Notes under the pieces: model-generated | What the model saw: only the letters and a program-made list of their open reading frames with translations | Databases searched by the model: none | What the model was told of the DNA's origin: nothing | NCBI RefSeq assembly: GCF_017301635.1 | Contig: NZ_CP071091.1 | Span: 2,988,001-3,052,000, forward strand | Origin: Myxococcus landrumus | GTDB lineage: Bacteria > Myxococcota > Myxococcia > Myxococcales > Myxococcaceae | DNA length: 64,000 bases | Direction of reading: 5' to 3' | Program-made: the position numbers and the translations under genes | Shown here: in pieces, positions 33,292 through 42,703 of the stretch | How the letters are laid out: the number at the start of each line of letters is the position of its first letter | Numbering within the stretch: position 1 is the first letter of the stretch

Positions 33292-34443
33292 TCAGAACAT
33301 GTGACGGCGCATGCTGATGTTCACTAGCAAGCCAATACTGAGCATCACGGACATCATGGAAGACCCGCCATAACTCATTAATGGCAAGGTAATTCCCGTC
33401 ACCGGCAGCAAGCCGATGACCATGCCGATGTTCTCGAACACCTGCCAGAAGAGCATGGCCACCACCCCCACGGCGACGAAGGCGCCGAATCGGTCGCGGG
33501 CGTTGAAGCCCACCCCCAGGCCGAAGATGAAGATGGCGCCATAGAGCACGAGCAGCAGCGTGCACAGCACGAAGCCGTGCTCTTCCGCCCACACGGAGAA
33601 GATGAAGTCGGTGTGTTGTTCCGGAAGGAAGCGCAGGCCCGTCTGGGTTCCCTCGCGCCAGCCCTTGCCGGAGACGCCGCCGCTGCCCACCGCGATTTTC
33701 GACTGCGCCGCGTGGTAGCCGCTGCCGCGCAAGTCCGCCTCCGGGTCCAACCATCCGGAGATGCGCTGGCTCTGGTGCTTCTTGAGGTAGTGCCGGACGA
33801 TGGTGGGCCGGGGCTCCGGCACGTCTCGGACGTAGTCGTTCCAGATGACGATGGCGCCCGCGAGCACCGCCGCCAACAAGGTGGCCACCAGGTACCAGCG
33901 CACCTTCCCGAAGAGGATGACGGTGAGCGACGACAGGCCAATCATCAGCGCCGTGCCCAGGTCTGGCTGCACCAGAACCAGGATGAAGGGCACCGCCACC
34001 ACCAGCACCGGCTTCCACAGGCGCAGCAGGCTGTAGGACGGCTCATTGGGGCGGAAGTCGTCGTGGTAGACCTTGGCCAGCATCAGCACGACGCCAATCT
34101 TCATGAACTCCGCGGGCTGGAGGCGGAACGGGCCGATGGCGAACCAGCTCTCCGCGCCCTTGGCGGTATGGCCCACGAAGCGCAGGGCGATGAGCGCCAG
34201 GATGTTGACGACGTAGATGGGCACCGCCATCCGCTGAATCCAGCGGTAGTCCACCAGGCACACCACCAGGACGGCGGCGACGCCCAGCCCCAGGTACAGC
34301 GCCTGGGTGGACCACACCGGCGCCAGCGGAGGACGCGACGCGGACGCCAGGTTCCAGATGCCCAGCAGGGCCACGCCCAGCACGCAGATGATGAGGCCCC
34401 AGGGGACGTGGGGCACCATCCGCCGCTCAATCCTGAGTTGCAT
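33292..34443 (-). CDS. rodA: RodA peptidoglycan glycosyltransferase
   Basis: SEDS-family glycosyltransferase that polymerises lipid II during side-wall growth, partner of PBP2. The 383 residues hold about ten membrane helices. Family landmarks are GAESWFAIGPFRLQPAEFMKI, LVQPDLGTALM, the periplasmic loop with HYLKKHQSQRISGWLDPEADL and GSGGVSGKGW, and EQHTDFIFSVWAEEHGF. The Asp in the WLDPE stretch is close to the catalytic region of SEDS proteins. It is last in the operon, overlapping mrdA by 17 bases. Confidence 0.96.
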   Translation of the reverse strand: MQLRIERRMVPHVPWGLIICVLGVALLGIWNLASASRPPLAPVWSTQALYLGLGVAAVLVVCLVDYRWIQRMAVPIYVVNILALIALRFVGHTAKGAESWFAIGPFRLQPAEFMKIGVVLMLAKVYHDDFRPNEPSYSLLRLWKPVLVVAVPFILVLVQPDLGTALMIGLSSLTVILFGKVRWYLVATLLAAVLAGAIVIWNDYVRDVPEPRPTIVRHYLKKHQSQRISGWLDPEADLRGSGYHAAQSKIAVGSGGVSGKGWREGTQTGLRFLPEQHTDFIFSVWAEEHGFVLCTLLLVLYGAIFIFGLGVGFNARDRFGAFVAVGVVAMLFWQVFENIGMVIGLLPVTGITLPLMSYGGSSMMSVMLSIGLLVNISMRRHMF

Positions 34444-36469
34444 GCGTGTCCTCTGACTCCTCGTCGCCCGGCAACAGCACCTTGGGGGGACGCACGCCGC
34501 GCGTCAGGGCCGTCTCGTCGGGCGACGGAGCGCGCGTGAGCGTGGGGGTATAGGGCTGGTTGGGCCGGGGCGGTGGAGCGGTGGCGTCCAGCTTCTTCAG
34601 GTCCATGTACTTCTGGATGACGGCCATCGCCGTGGGCGCCGCGTCCGCGCCACCGTGGCCTCCGTGCTCGTTGAGCACCACCACGGCGAGCTCCGGCTTG
34701 TCCGCCGGAGCGAAGCCCGCGAACCACGCATGGTCGCGCTCGAAGAAGCTCATCTGGTAGGTCTTCAGGCGGACGGCGCCCAGCCGCGCGACCTGGGCCG
34801 TGCCTGTCTTCGCCGCGACCTTGATGTCCAGGTCCCGCATCACCTTGAGACGGGAGCGATAGGCCGTGCCGCCCGGCTCGTGGGCCACCTTCACCAGGCC
34901 CTCGATGACCGCCTTCAGGTGCGCGGGAGGCAGGTCCACCTTGCGCACCACCTCCGGCTGGAACTCCTCGACGACCTGGCCGTCCAGATTCTCCAGTCGC
35001 TGCACCAGCTGCGGCTTGTAGAGCGTGCCGCCGTTGGCGATGGCCGCATAGACGAGCGCGAGCTGCAGCGGCGTGACGTTGTTGTCGCCCTGGCCGATGG
35101 AGCTGTTGAGCGCCATGCCCTTGGTGTAGCCGCCCGGGGAGGCTTTGTCGTGGTACGCGGTGGTGGGCATGATGCCGGGCACCTCGGCCACCACGTTGAT
35201 GCCGGTGGGACTGCCCAGGCCCAGCGACTTGCCCATCTCGCCAATGGGGTCCAGGCCGATGGTGTCCGCGACCTTGTAGAACCACGTGTCGCACGAGCTC
35301 TTCATCGCCACCAGACCGTCGACCAGGCCATGGCCCCGGTCCAGGTGGCAGCGCCACGTGCGTGCGCCCAGGCGGTAGCCACCGGGGCAGTTCACCATCG
35401 TCTCCGGACGGAAGGCGCCGGACTTGAAGGCCGCCAGCGCGGTGACGACCTTGAACGTGGACCCCGGGCTGTAGTGCTCCGCGGCCACGCGGTTGATCAT
35501 CGGCTCCAGCGGATCTCTCGACAGCTGCGCCATCTGCGTGGGCGTCACGCGTCCCGTCAGGAGGTTGGGGTCGAAGCCCGGCCGCGACACCAGCGCGCGG
35601 ATGAAGCCCGTGTTGACGTCGATGGCCACCACCGCGCCCGTGACACCAGGGAACGCGCGCTCCGCCTCTTCCTGCAGGCGCATGTCGATGGACAGCACCA
35701 GGTTGCTGCCCGCCTTGGGCTGCACCACGGCGTTGTCGCCCAGCTTGACGTTGAGCTCTTCAATCTTCTGGCCGCGGGCGTTGACCACTTCCTTGCGCAC
35801 GCCGTCCGCGCCACGCAGGCGCTGCTCGAAGTAGCGCTCCAGGCCCCGGCGGCCGATGTAGTCCCCCAACGCGTAGCGAGAGCCGTCCGCGTTGAGCCGG
35901 TCCAGCTCCTCCTGGGTGATTTCGTTCATGTAGCCCAGCACGTGCGACAGCACCGTGTTGGTCCGGTAGTAGCGATGCGGGACGGGCGCCACCTCCACGC
36001 CATCCAGGATGTCCCGGCGCGCGGCCAGCCGGTCATACTCGTCCCGCGTGAGGTCCACGCGCACGGGCACCGGCTGGAAGGGCGCGTTGCGGCGGCCCTG
36101 GCGCACCAGGTCCTCCACCTTCTTCGCCTGGTCCGCGTCCCATCGGAGCAGCTCCGCCAGACGGGGGATGACCTGCTCGGCGCACTCGGTGCAGAAGGCG
36201 GGCGTCACCACCGCGTCGAAGGACGGGCGGCTGTCGACCAGGATGGTGCCGCGCGCGTCCTTGATGACGCCGCGGTCGGCGCGCAGCCGCACTTCCTTGA
36301 CGAAGTTGGCCACGCTCTTGGCGGAGTACTCCTCGCCTCGGGTGATTTGCAGCCGGTAGAGCTGGATGGACAACAGGGCCAGGCCCGCCGTCATGGCCAG
36401 GCCCAGCCACAAGAAGCGCCGGCGCAGCTCGCGTCCGGGCGTCGTGTTCCCCAGCGTCGGGGGCGTCAC
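34427..36469 (-). CDS. mrdA: Penicillin-binding protein 2, elongasome transpeptidase
   Basis: Class B PBP that cross-links peptidoglycan during elongation; inner membrane, periplasmic catalytic domain. It has 680 residues: an N-terminal membrane helix (FLWLGLAMTAGLALLSIQLY), a dimerisation/pedestal domain, then the transpeptidase domain. The active-site Ser337 lies in SPGSTFK, a second motif in KSSCDTWFYKVA, and KTG at 554-556. The C-terminus has a Pro-rich tail and DATAPPPRPNQPYTPTLTRA, longer than in E. coli. The start ATG overlaps the mreD stop (4 bases). Confidence 0.96.
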   Translation of the reverse strand: MTPPTLGNTTPGRELRRRFLWLGLAMTAGLALLSIQLYRLQITRGEEYSAKSVANFVKEVRLRADRGVIKDARGTILVDSRPSFDAVVTPAFCTECAEQVIPRLAELLRWDADQAKKVEDLVRQGRRNAPFQPVPVRVDLTRDEYDRLAARRDILDGVEVAPVPHRYYRTNTVLSHVLGYMNEITQEELDRLNADGSRYALGDYIGRRGLERYFEQRLRGADGVRKEVVNARGQKIEELNVKLGDNAVVQPKAGSNLVLSIDMRLQEEAERAFPGVTGAVVAIDVNTGFIRALVSRPGFDPNLLTGRVTPTQMAQLSRDPLEPMINRVAAEHYSPGSTFKVVTALAAFKSGAFRPETMVNCPGGYRLGARTWRCHLDRGHGLVDGLVAMKSSCDTWFYKVADTIGLDPIGEMGKSLGLGSPTGINVVAEVPGIMPTTAYHDKASPGGYTKGMALNSSIGQGDNNVTPLQLALVYAAIANGGTLYKPQLVQRLENLDGQVVEEFQPEVVRKVDLPPAHLKAVIEGLVKVAHEPGGTAYRSRLKVMRDLDIKVAAKTGTAQVARLGAVRLKTYQMSFFERDHAWFAGFAPADKPELAVVVLNEHGGHGGADAAPTAMAVIQKYMDLKKLDATAPPPRPNQPYTPTLTRAPSPDETALTRGVRPPKVLLPGDEESEDTHATQD

Positions 36470-36966
36470 CTCAGCAACCCCGCGGGACGTTCCTGGGCCG
36501 ACTCGAAGCGGCGCAGCAACGGAAAGAGCAGCAGGGCCGCGGCGCCCGTCAGCGCCACCTGCACGGGCAACCCGGCCAGCACGGGGCCCGTGCCGCCATC
36601 CTTCACCGTCAGCCAGGTGAAGAAGGCCGCGAGCAACCCATGCCCCACGTCCGCGCCCACCGCGAACAGCGCGAAGGGCAAGGCGCCTCGCACGTCCACG
36701 AAGGTGGAGACGAGCCGGCCCACCAGGAAGGTGAAGACCGCGAGGAACGTGAACAGCCCCGTGGGCTGGCCACTCATCAGGTCCAAAAGATAGCCGACCG
36801 CGAACGCGGAGAAGGCCCCTTCGAGCAGCGTGGCACGCAGCGCGAGGAAGGCCACCAGCACCACGGTGACATCGATGCGGCCGAGCACCAGCCCCGCCTG
36901 CTTGACGACCACCGACTCCAAAGTGAGCAGCGCCAGCGCGATGCCCACCGTCACCAGGAACTTCAT
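36466..36966 (-). CDS. mreD: Rod shape-determining protein MreD
   Basis: Inner-membrane protein of the elongasome, 166 residues with about five helices. It has the family's GAFSAFAVGYLLDLMSGQPTG region and TFLVGRLVSTFVDVRG. Position between mreC and mrdA, overlapping both by four bases, confirms the assignment. Confidence 0.92.
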   Translation of the reverse strand: MKFLVTVGIALALLTLESVVVKQAGLVLGRIDVTVVLVAFLALRATLLEGAFSAFAVGYLLDLMSGQPTGLFTFLAVFTFLVGRLVSTFVDVRGALPFALFAVGADVGHGLLAAFFTWLTVKDGGTGPVLAGLPVQVALTGAAALLLFPLLRRFESAQERPAGLLR

Positions 36967-37823
36967 TTCGACGCGCCCTCCGCCGCGCTGCCCTGCGCCA
37001 TGGCGCTGTACGGGCTGCCCACCACCAGCACCTCCTCCAGCTTGCTGGTGTCCACCGCCGGCACGATGTCCGCCCCCTGGAACATGCCGTGCTCCTTCTT
37101 CTCCAGGTTCGTCACCCGGCCTACCACGAGCCCGGGAGGATAGATGCCATCCGTGCCGGACGTAATGATGAGGTCGCCGTTGTCCACGTCCTCGGTGCGA
37201 AGCATGTTCTCCAGCTTCAGGGGCCCATTACCCGCCCCCGAGGCAGTTCCGCGCGCACGCGAGCGTTGCACCCTCACCGCCACCCGGCTCTGCGGGTCCG
37301 TCACCAGCGCCACGTCCGAGTAGCTCCCGGTCGCCCGGATGACCTGCCCCACGATTCCGTCCGGCGTCACCACCGACATGCCCCGGAACACGCCGTCCTT
37401 CTCACCGCCACTGATGCGCACCGACAAGAGCTTGGCCACCGGGTTGACGCCCACCACCCGCGCGGGAATCTCCGGTCCGGCCGCCGCCTCCGCGTAGCCC
37501 AGGAGCTTGCGCAGCCGCTCGTTCTCCGTGCGCGACTCCCCCAGCGCCTGGACCGAGGCCCTCAGCTGGAGGTTCTCCAGCCGCAGGGCGTCGTTCTCCT
37601 GACGCACCCCACGCAGGTCCAGGTAGTGGCGCACGGCCGACACCGACCCTTCGATGCTGGCCGTGAGGGCCTGCTGGACGGGGGACGTCACCGCGATGAC
37701 GGCCCGGTCAATGGGGTTGGGGTCCCTGCCCTTGCGCCCGCTCAACAGGAAGGCGACCAGAGGGTAGAGCAACAGGGCCCCGACGATGAGGGGGCGCCGA
37801 TATCGCTTGAGGAGCGACAGCAC
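36963..37823 (-). CDS. mreC: Rod shape-determining protein MreC
   Basis: Periplasmic scaffold of the elongasome with one N-terminal membrane helix (RRPLIVGALLLYPLVAFLLSG), a coiled-coil (about 65-110: RQENDALRLENLQLRASVQAL) and a beta-domain with ARVVGVNPVAKLLSVRISGG and GIVGQVIRATGSYSDVALVTDP. The 286 residues are typical. It is first in the operon mreC-mreD-mrdA-rodA. mreB is not adjacent: upstream is a divergent chaperone gene. Confidence 0.95.
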   Translation of the reverse strand: MLSLLKRYRRPLIVGALLLYPLVAFLLSGRKGRDPNPIDRAVIAVTSPVQQALTASIEGSVSAVRHYLDLRGVRQENDALRLENLQLRASVQALGESRTENERLRKLLGYAEAAAGPEIPARVVGVNPVAKLLSVRISGGEKDGVFRGMSVVTPDGIVGQVIRATGSYSDVALVTDPQSRVAVRVQRSRARGTASGAGNGPLKLENMLRTEDVDNGDLIITSGTDGIYPPGLVVGRVTNLEKKEHGMFQGADIVPAVDTSKLEEVLVVGSPYSAMAQGSAAEGASK

Positions 37824-37893
37824 AGAGGGGAATTCCGGGGTGGAAGGGAGGAATGAAGGGAGGGGGTCCGGCTAAGCTCTCTAAATCTCTTGC

Positions 37894-37923
37894 ATTTTCT
37901 GGTGCAGTGTCCTAGGCAGTCAA
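37894..37923 (-). promoter_or_regulatory. Possible promoter of the mre operon
   Basis: On the minus strand, TTGACT (37923-37918) and GAAAAT (37899-37894) are 18 bases apart, about 70 bases upstream of mreC. Match to sigma-A-type consensus is fair. Confidence 0.3.
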
Positions 37924-38032
37924 GGCCCTGCGAGGGGGGTGGTCGCAGGTCAACCACCCTTCGGCCGGGCTACCAACAACACCGCGTCGCGAGTCCTTCC
38001 GCACGACTTTTCTCGGCGCGTTTGCTCTCGAA

Positions 38033-39613
38033 GTGACGACAATGGACGGTCTGAACCCCCGGAAGGTCTTCTCCCTGCTGTTCATCATCGGCATCGCGGT
38101 GGTGTTCACGTTGCAGTTCGGGCCGGGAAGCACCGGCTTTGGCGCCTCGGGACCGGCCACCACGGCCCCCGGCTCGGTCGCCACCGTGAACGGCAAGGAA
38201 ATTCCGCTGCGCGACTTCGCCACCGCCTGGGCCCGGCAGATGAATCAGCTGCGCGCCCAGGGCAGCCCCATCCCTGAGTCCGTGGCACGCCAGTTCGGCA
38301 TGCACAACCAGGTGCTCGACAGGTTGGTGAACACGGAACTGCTCGCCCAGGCGGCCGAGCAGCGTGGCATCACCCCGTCCGACGAGGAGCTGCGCAAGCT
38401 CATCCACCAGAACACGGACTTCCACGCCAAGGAGGGCGGGTTCGACTTCGCGCGCTACCAGCAGGTGCTGCGCGACTTCTACCGGAAGACGCCGCAGGAG
38501 TTCGAGGGTGAGCTGCGCCGCCAGCTGGCCGCCCAGAAGATGATCGAGGTCGTCCGCTCCAACGCGGCCGTCTCCGAGGACGAGGTCCGGGCCCGCTACG
38601 AGAAGGACGGCAACCAGGCCAAGGTCGTCTTCGCGCGCTTCCTGCCCACCATGTACGCGGACAAGGTCGCGGCGCCCACCGCCGCCCAGCTCGCCGAGTG
38701 GAAGAAGGCGCACGAGAAGGAGATCAAGGACTACTTCGAGGCCAACAAGTTCGTGTACCAGCAGCCCGAGCGCATCCGCGCCCGTCAGGTGCTGGTGAAG
38801 CTGCCCCCGGAGGCCACCGCCGAGCAGAAGGCGGAGGCCCTGAAGAAGGCCGAGGCCCTGAAGAAGGAGCTCGACGGCGGCAAGGACTTCGCCGCGGTGG
38901 CTCGCGAGAGCAGCGAGGACCCGGGCAGCAAGGCGCGCGGTGGCGACCTGGGCTGGGTGGAGCGCGGCAGCTGGGAGCCGGCGCTGGCGAACGCGGCGTT
39001 CTCGCTCAAGGCCGGAGAAGTCACTCCGCCGGTGGAGACGAAGTTCGGCGTGCACCTGGTGAAGGTGGAGGAGAAGCAGGCGGCCCAGGACAAGAAGCTG
39101 GAAGACGTCCAGGACGAGATTGCCACGACCCTCTTCAAGCAGGACCGCGCGAAGGAGCAGGCGAAGACGGAGGCCCAGAAGGCCCTGGCCGACGCGCAGG
39201 CGGGCAAGGCGCTGAAGGACCTCTTCCCGCCGGAGAAGGAGCAGCCCGCGCTGCTGCGCTTCGAGACGGAGACGCGTCCGGAGGCCGTGCAGACGGACAG
39301 CTTCACGGCCGAGGGTGAGGCGGTGCCGCACCTGGGCCCCGCGCCCGCGCTGGCGAAGGCGGCCTTCGCGGCCAGTGCTCCGCAGGTGCTGGGTGAGGTC
39401 TTCCCGGTGGGCGAGGGCTTCGTCGTGGCGCAGGTGGTGGAGCGTCAGAAGCCGGATGCCGCGGGCTTCGACCAGAAGAAGGACGCGCTGCGCACCCAGG
39501 CCGAGCAGGCCAAGCAGATCGAGGTGACGGACTCCTTCCTCAAGGCGCTGAAGAAGAACGGCAACGTGGTGACGAACACCGAGGCCATCGACTCGGTGGT
39601 GGGCGCGGGGTAG
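38033..39613 (+). CDS. PpiD/SurA-like peptidyl-prolyl isomerase chaperone
   Basis: Membrane-anchored periplasmic folding factor, 526 residues. One N-terminal helix (KVFSLLFIIGIAVVFTLQFG), a SurA-N-type chaperone region (about 45-190, GSVATVNGKEIPLRDF...), then a parvulin PPIC domain (about 245-345, with IRARQVLVKLPP, DFAAVARESSEDPGSKARGGDLGW, and FGVHLVKVEEK). A C-terminal helical part follows. The topology is that of PpiD. Starts: GTG at 38033 or ATG at 38042, both without a clear ribosome-binding site. It is divergent from mreC and followed by a good terminator. Confidence 0.9.
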   Translation: MTTMDGLNPRKVFSLLFIIGIAVVFTLQFGPGSTGFGASGPATTAPGSVATVNGKEIPLRDFATAWARQMNQLRAQGSPIPESVARQFGMHNQVLDRLVNTELLAQAAEQRGITPSDEELRKLIHQNTDFHAKEGGFDFARYQQVLRDFYRKTPQEFEGELRRQLAAQKMIEVVRSNAAVSEDEVRARYEKDGNQAKVVFARFLPTMYADKVAAPTAAQLAEWKKAHEKEIKDYFEANKFVYQQPERIRARQVLVKLPPEATAEQKAEALKKAEALKKELDGGKDFAAVARESSEDPGSKARGGDLGWVERGSWEPALANAAFSLKAGEVTPPVETKFGVHLVKVEEKQAAQDKKLEDVQDEIATTLFKQDRAKEQAKTEAQKALADAQAGKALKDLFPPEKEQPALLRFETETRPEAVQTDSFTAEGEAVPHLGPAPALAKAAFAASAPQVLGEVFPVGEGFVVAQVVERQKPDAAGFDQKKDALRTQAEQAKQIEVTDSFLKALKKNGNVVTNTEAIDSVVGAG

Positions 39614-39637
39614 TCCGCTCCCAACGCAGTCCCCCCG

Positions 39638-39681
39638 AGGGCCGGGCTGAGGGTACTCCCCTCCCCGGCCCTTGTTCTTTT
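39638..39681 (+). terminator. Rho-independent terminator after ppiD-like gene
   Basis: Stem AGGGCCGGG/CCCGGCCCT with an inner GAGGG/CCCTC, followed by TTGTTCTTTT. It is a classic intrinsic terminator. Confidence 0.85.
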
Positions 39682-39729
39682 CGTGGACGCCCCAGCGGTC
39701 ACGCCCGTGCCGTGAGACGGCGCCTGCCG

Positions 39730-40824
39730 TCAGCGCACGGGGACGTCGGAGCCGCCGCCGCTCGTGTCGGGGCTGGAGGGCTCCGCGACGCAGATGCCGT
39801 CACGGCCCCGCGCCTTGGCCGCGTACATGGCGAAGTCGGCCGAGCGGATGAGGTCCACCGCGGAGGTGGCGTGCTCCGGGAACGTGGCCACGCCCACGCT
39901 GGCGGTGACGCGCACGTCCAACCCGTGGTCGACGAGGAAGGAGCGGCCACGGAACGCGTCGCACACGCGCTGGGCGATTTGCGTCGCGCCCTCCTGGTCC
40001 GTCTCCACCAGGAGGATGGCGAACTCGTCGCCGCCGTAGCGGAAGACGGCATCCAGGCCGTTGCGGCCCTGGGCCATGAGCAGGTCGCCCACTTCCTTGA
40101 GCGTGGCGCTGCCCATCAAGTGCCCGTGCCGGTCGTTGACGCTCTTGAAGTGGTCCAGGTCCAGGAACACGAGCGACAGCGGATGGCGGAAGCGCGCCGA
40201 GCGCTTCACCTCCGTGTCCAGCAGCGCGCGCAGGTGCCGGGCGTTGTAGCAGCCGGTGTGCTCGTCCGTAATCGTGAGCTCCTGCACCCGGCGGAAGTTG
40301 CGCGCGTTCTCGATGGCGATGGCCGCGTAGTCCGCGATGGCCGTCAGCGTGGTGAGGTCGTCATTGGAGAACGGCGGGTCGGTGGGGCCGTTGACCAGCT
40401 CGATGACGCCCAGCACGTGGCCCCTCGACAGGAGCGGCACCGCGAGGATGGAGCGGGTGTGGAAGGCGGACGCCTCGTCGAAGCGGGGCGAGAAGCTGGG
40501 GTCTCCGCCCACATCGTGGACGAGCCGCGCCACGCCCGAGGAGAAGACGGCGCCGGCGATGCCTTCTCCGGGGTTGAGCTGGAGGCCCTTGAGGACGCCC
40601 GCGCCCTCGCCCACGGCGATTTCGAAGGAGAGCTTTCCAGTGCGCTCATCCAGGAGGATGAGCGACCAGTTGCGAGGCAGCAGCAGGCTGCTGACCTTCT
40701 GCATCACGAGCGCGAGCACCTCGCGCAGCTCCAGCGTGGACGTCAACGCCTTCGCCATCTCGTTGTAGGCGGCCAGTTGCTCCACTGTCCGCTTCATGGC
40801 CGACAGGAGGTCCGCGGGATTCAT
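39730..40824 (-). CDS. GAF-GGDEF diguanylate cyclase
   Basis: Makes c-di-GMP from two GTP, probably under control of its GAF sensor. Protein of 364 residues: a GAF domain (about 20-170, with [12 protein letters not shown] and [20 protein letters not shown]) and a GGDEF domain (about 185-345). The active site is RYGGDEFAI (about 262), and [10 protein letters not shown] is intact, so catalysis is expected. An RxxD inhibitory site at the usual distance before GGDEF is not visible, so product inhibition may be absent. No membrane segment. It is divergent from maf, 53 bases away. A PilZ effector lies 6.6 kb away but no link is proven. Confidence 0.93.
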   Translation of the reverse strand: MNPADLLSAMKRTVEQLAAYNEMAKALTSTLELREVLALVMQKVSSLLLPRNWSLILLDERTGKLSFEIAVGEGAGVLKGLQLNPGEGIAGAVFSSGVARLVHDVGGDPSFSPRFDEASAFHTRSILAVPLLSRGHVLGVIELVNGPTDPPFSNDDLTTLTAIADYAAIAIENARNFRRVQELTITDEHTGCYNARHLRALLDTEVKRSARFRHPLSLVFLDLDHFKSVNDRHGHLMGSATLKEVGDLLMAQGRNGLDAVFRYGGDEFAILLVETDQEGATQIAQRVCDAFRGRSFLVDHGLDVRVTASVGVATFPEHATSAVDLIRSADFAMYAAKARGRDGICVAEPSSPDTSGGGSDVPVR

Positions 40825-40877
40825 CCGTAGAGTCCACTCCGAGGCACAAGTCTGCTAAGGACGCCTGGAGCCGTAAC

Positions 40878-41471
40878 ATGCACACGCACGCTGATCAAAC
40901 GTTGCTCGTCCTGGCCTCGGGTTCTCCCCGCCGCCGCGACTTCTTGTCGCAATTGGGACTCACTTTTACCGTCTCCGCGGCGGACATCGACGAAACGCCC
41001 CACCCGGGCGAGGAGGCCAGGGCCTACGTCCTGCGTCTGGCCCGCGAGAAGGCACGCGTCGTGGCCGCCCGTTCGCCGGGAGCCTGGGTGTTGGCCGCGG
41101 ACACCACCGTGGCCGTGGGTACGGAGCTGCTCGGAAAGCCCCAGAGCCCGGACGAGGCCCACGAGATGCTCAGCCGGCTGTCGGGCAAGACACATGACGT
41201 GTTCACCGGCGTCGCGCTCGCGGGCCGTCACGAGGAGGCGCTGGCGGTGCACACCCGCGTCACCTTCCGCGCGCTGAGCGCCGCGGAGATTGCCTGGTAC
41301 GTGAGCACCGGCGAGCCCGTGGACCGTGCGGGCGCCTACGCCATCCAGGGCAAGGGCGGCTTCCTCGTGGCCTCCGTGGACGGAAGCCCCACCAATGTCG
41401 TGGGCCTGCCGCTGGGAGAGACCCTCGCGCTGATGGAGCGCGCGGGCGTGCCCCTGGCCTGGAAGCGTTGA
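40878..41471 (+). CDS. maf: Maf family nucleotide pyrophosphatase
   Basis: House-cleaning pyrophosphatase that hydrolyses dTTP/UTP or modified nucleotides, formerly called septum formation inhibitor. Protein of 197 residues. Motifs: [16 protein letters not shown] at the start, [10 protein letters not shown] with the catalytic Asp, and [11 protein letters not shown]. The stop is followed after 2 bases by the start of yggS. The exact base preference is not readable from the sequence. Confidence 0.93.
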   Translation: MHTHADQTLLVLASGSPRRRDFLSQLGLTFTVSAADIDETPHPGEEARAYVLRLAREKARVVAARSPGAWVLAADTTVAVGTELLGKPQSPDEAHEMLSRLSGKTHDVFTGVALAGRHEEALAVHTRVTFRALSAAEIAWYVSTGEPVDRAGAYAIQGKGGFLVASVDGSPTNVVGLPLGETLALMERAGVPLAWKR

Positions 41472-41473
41472 CC

Positions 41474-42145
41474 ATGGGTTCGCAAATCGCGGAGCGGTTG
41501 GCGTCGGTGCGAGCACGCGTGGCCGAGGCCTGTGTGCGGGCGGGCCGGCCCGTGGAGTCGGTGACGTTGGTCGCCGTGTCCAAGCTGAAGCCGGCGGCCC
41601 TCATCCGGGAGGCCTACGCGGCGGGTCAGCGCGACTTCGGGGAGAACTACGCCCAGGAGCTGCGGGACAAGGCCGCGGAGCTGGCCGACCTGGAAGGTCT
41701 TCGCTGGCACGCCATCGGTCCGCTCCAGACGAACAAGGTGAAGTACGTGGCCAAGGTGGCCCACGCCTTCCACGCGCTGGAGCGACTGGAGGTGGCGCGC
41801 GAGCTGTCCAAGCGGCGCGAAGGCACCACGCCCCTGCCCTGCTACGTCGAGGTCAACGTGGGCGGCGAGTCCACCAAGTCCGGCCTCGAGCCCTCCGCGC
41901 TGCCGGAGTTCCTGACGCAGGTGCGGGCGCTGCCGGGCCTGGAGCTGGTGGGGCTCATGTCGCTGCCCCCGCCCACCGACGACGAGGCGCGTGCGCTCGG
42001 GTACTTCCAGGCGCTGCGGGACCTGGCGCGGCAGCACGGCCTGCCCCAGTTGTCCATGGGCACCACCCACGACTTCGAGCTGGCCATCCAGGCGGGCGCC
42101 ACGCAGGTTCGCGTGGGCACCGCCCTCTTCGGCGAGCGCACCTGA
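41474..42145 (+). CDS. YggS/PROSC-family pyridoxal phosphate homeostasis protein
   Basis: PLP-binding protein that keeps vitamin B6 and amino acid pools balanced, 223 residues. The TIM-barrel signature is here: VTLVAVSKLKPAALI (PLP-binding Lys), DFGENYAQELRDKA, WHAIGPLQTNKVKY, LMSLPP, and LSMGTTHDFELAIQAGATQVRVGTALFG. I start at the ATG at 41474; a TTG at 41468 that overlaps the maf stop is possible. Confidence 0.94.
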   Translation: MGSQIAERLASVRARVAEACVRAGRPVESVTLVAVSKLKPAALIREAYAAGQRDFGENYAQELRDKAAELADLEGLRWHAIGPLQTNKVKYVAKVAHAFHALERLEVARELSKRREGTTPLPCYVEVNVGGESTKSGLEPSALPEFLTQVRALPGLELVGLMSLPPPTDDEARALGYFQALRDLARQHGLPQLSMGTTHDFELAIQAGATQVRVGTALFGERT

Positions 42146-42169
42146 GACACGAGGGCGCCTCGCGCGTCC

Positions 42170-42379
42170 TCAAATCTCCTTGAACCGCACGCGTCCTTCC
42201 GCGTTGACGGTGACCTTGTACTCGCAGCCGCAGTAGTTGCAGCGCAGTTCGTCACCGTCGCCGAAGCCGTCGTCCACGGGGTTGTTCGCATTGCACCCCG
42301 GACAGTCGAACTCCTTGCGGCGTCCTCCCGCCGCCGAGTCCTTGTGGTCGTCGTCGTCGAAGTCGTAGTCACCGGCCAT
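42170..42379 (-). CDS. Small zinc-ribbon protein
   Basis: Protein of 69 residues. An acidic N-terminal stretch (DYDFDDDDHKD) is followed by a zinc ribbon with CPGC and CNYCGC, and a beta-hairpin end (YKVTVNAEGRVRFKE). The ATG has GGAGG upstream (about 9 bases). The type is common in myxobacteria, of unknown role. It is convergent with yggS, with only 24 bases between them. Confidence 0.8.
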   Translation of the reverse strand: MAGDYDFDDDDHKDSAAGGRRKEFDCPGCNANNPVDDGFGDGDELRCNYCGCEYKVTVNAEGRVRFKEI

Positions 42380-42703
42380 GTTCCCGCGCCTCCGGGCAAG
42401 GCACCTCCGGGCTGGAGATGCGCCAGCCTGGAAGGCTAGCAGCCGTGTCCGCCGGTGGACATGCTCGACTCGCCTGGAAGGCGGCCTGCCTGGGGGTGGA
42501 AAGAGGCGCCCTGGGGTTCCCCCGTGCCAGACTGCGACGGCGCTCGCCCTCGGGGTGCCCCGACGTTCGGGTGGACGTGCGCCCGTTGAATGCCCGCCGG
42601 GCGGGCGCGTCGGTGGGAAATGTGGAGTGGCGGGAATGGTTCGGGGCAAGGCCTGGCGGCATGCAGGCGCGCTACTTAACGTCCAAGCGAGGGAGCTCAC
42701 TCG

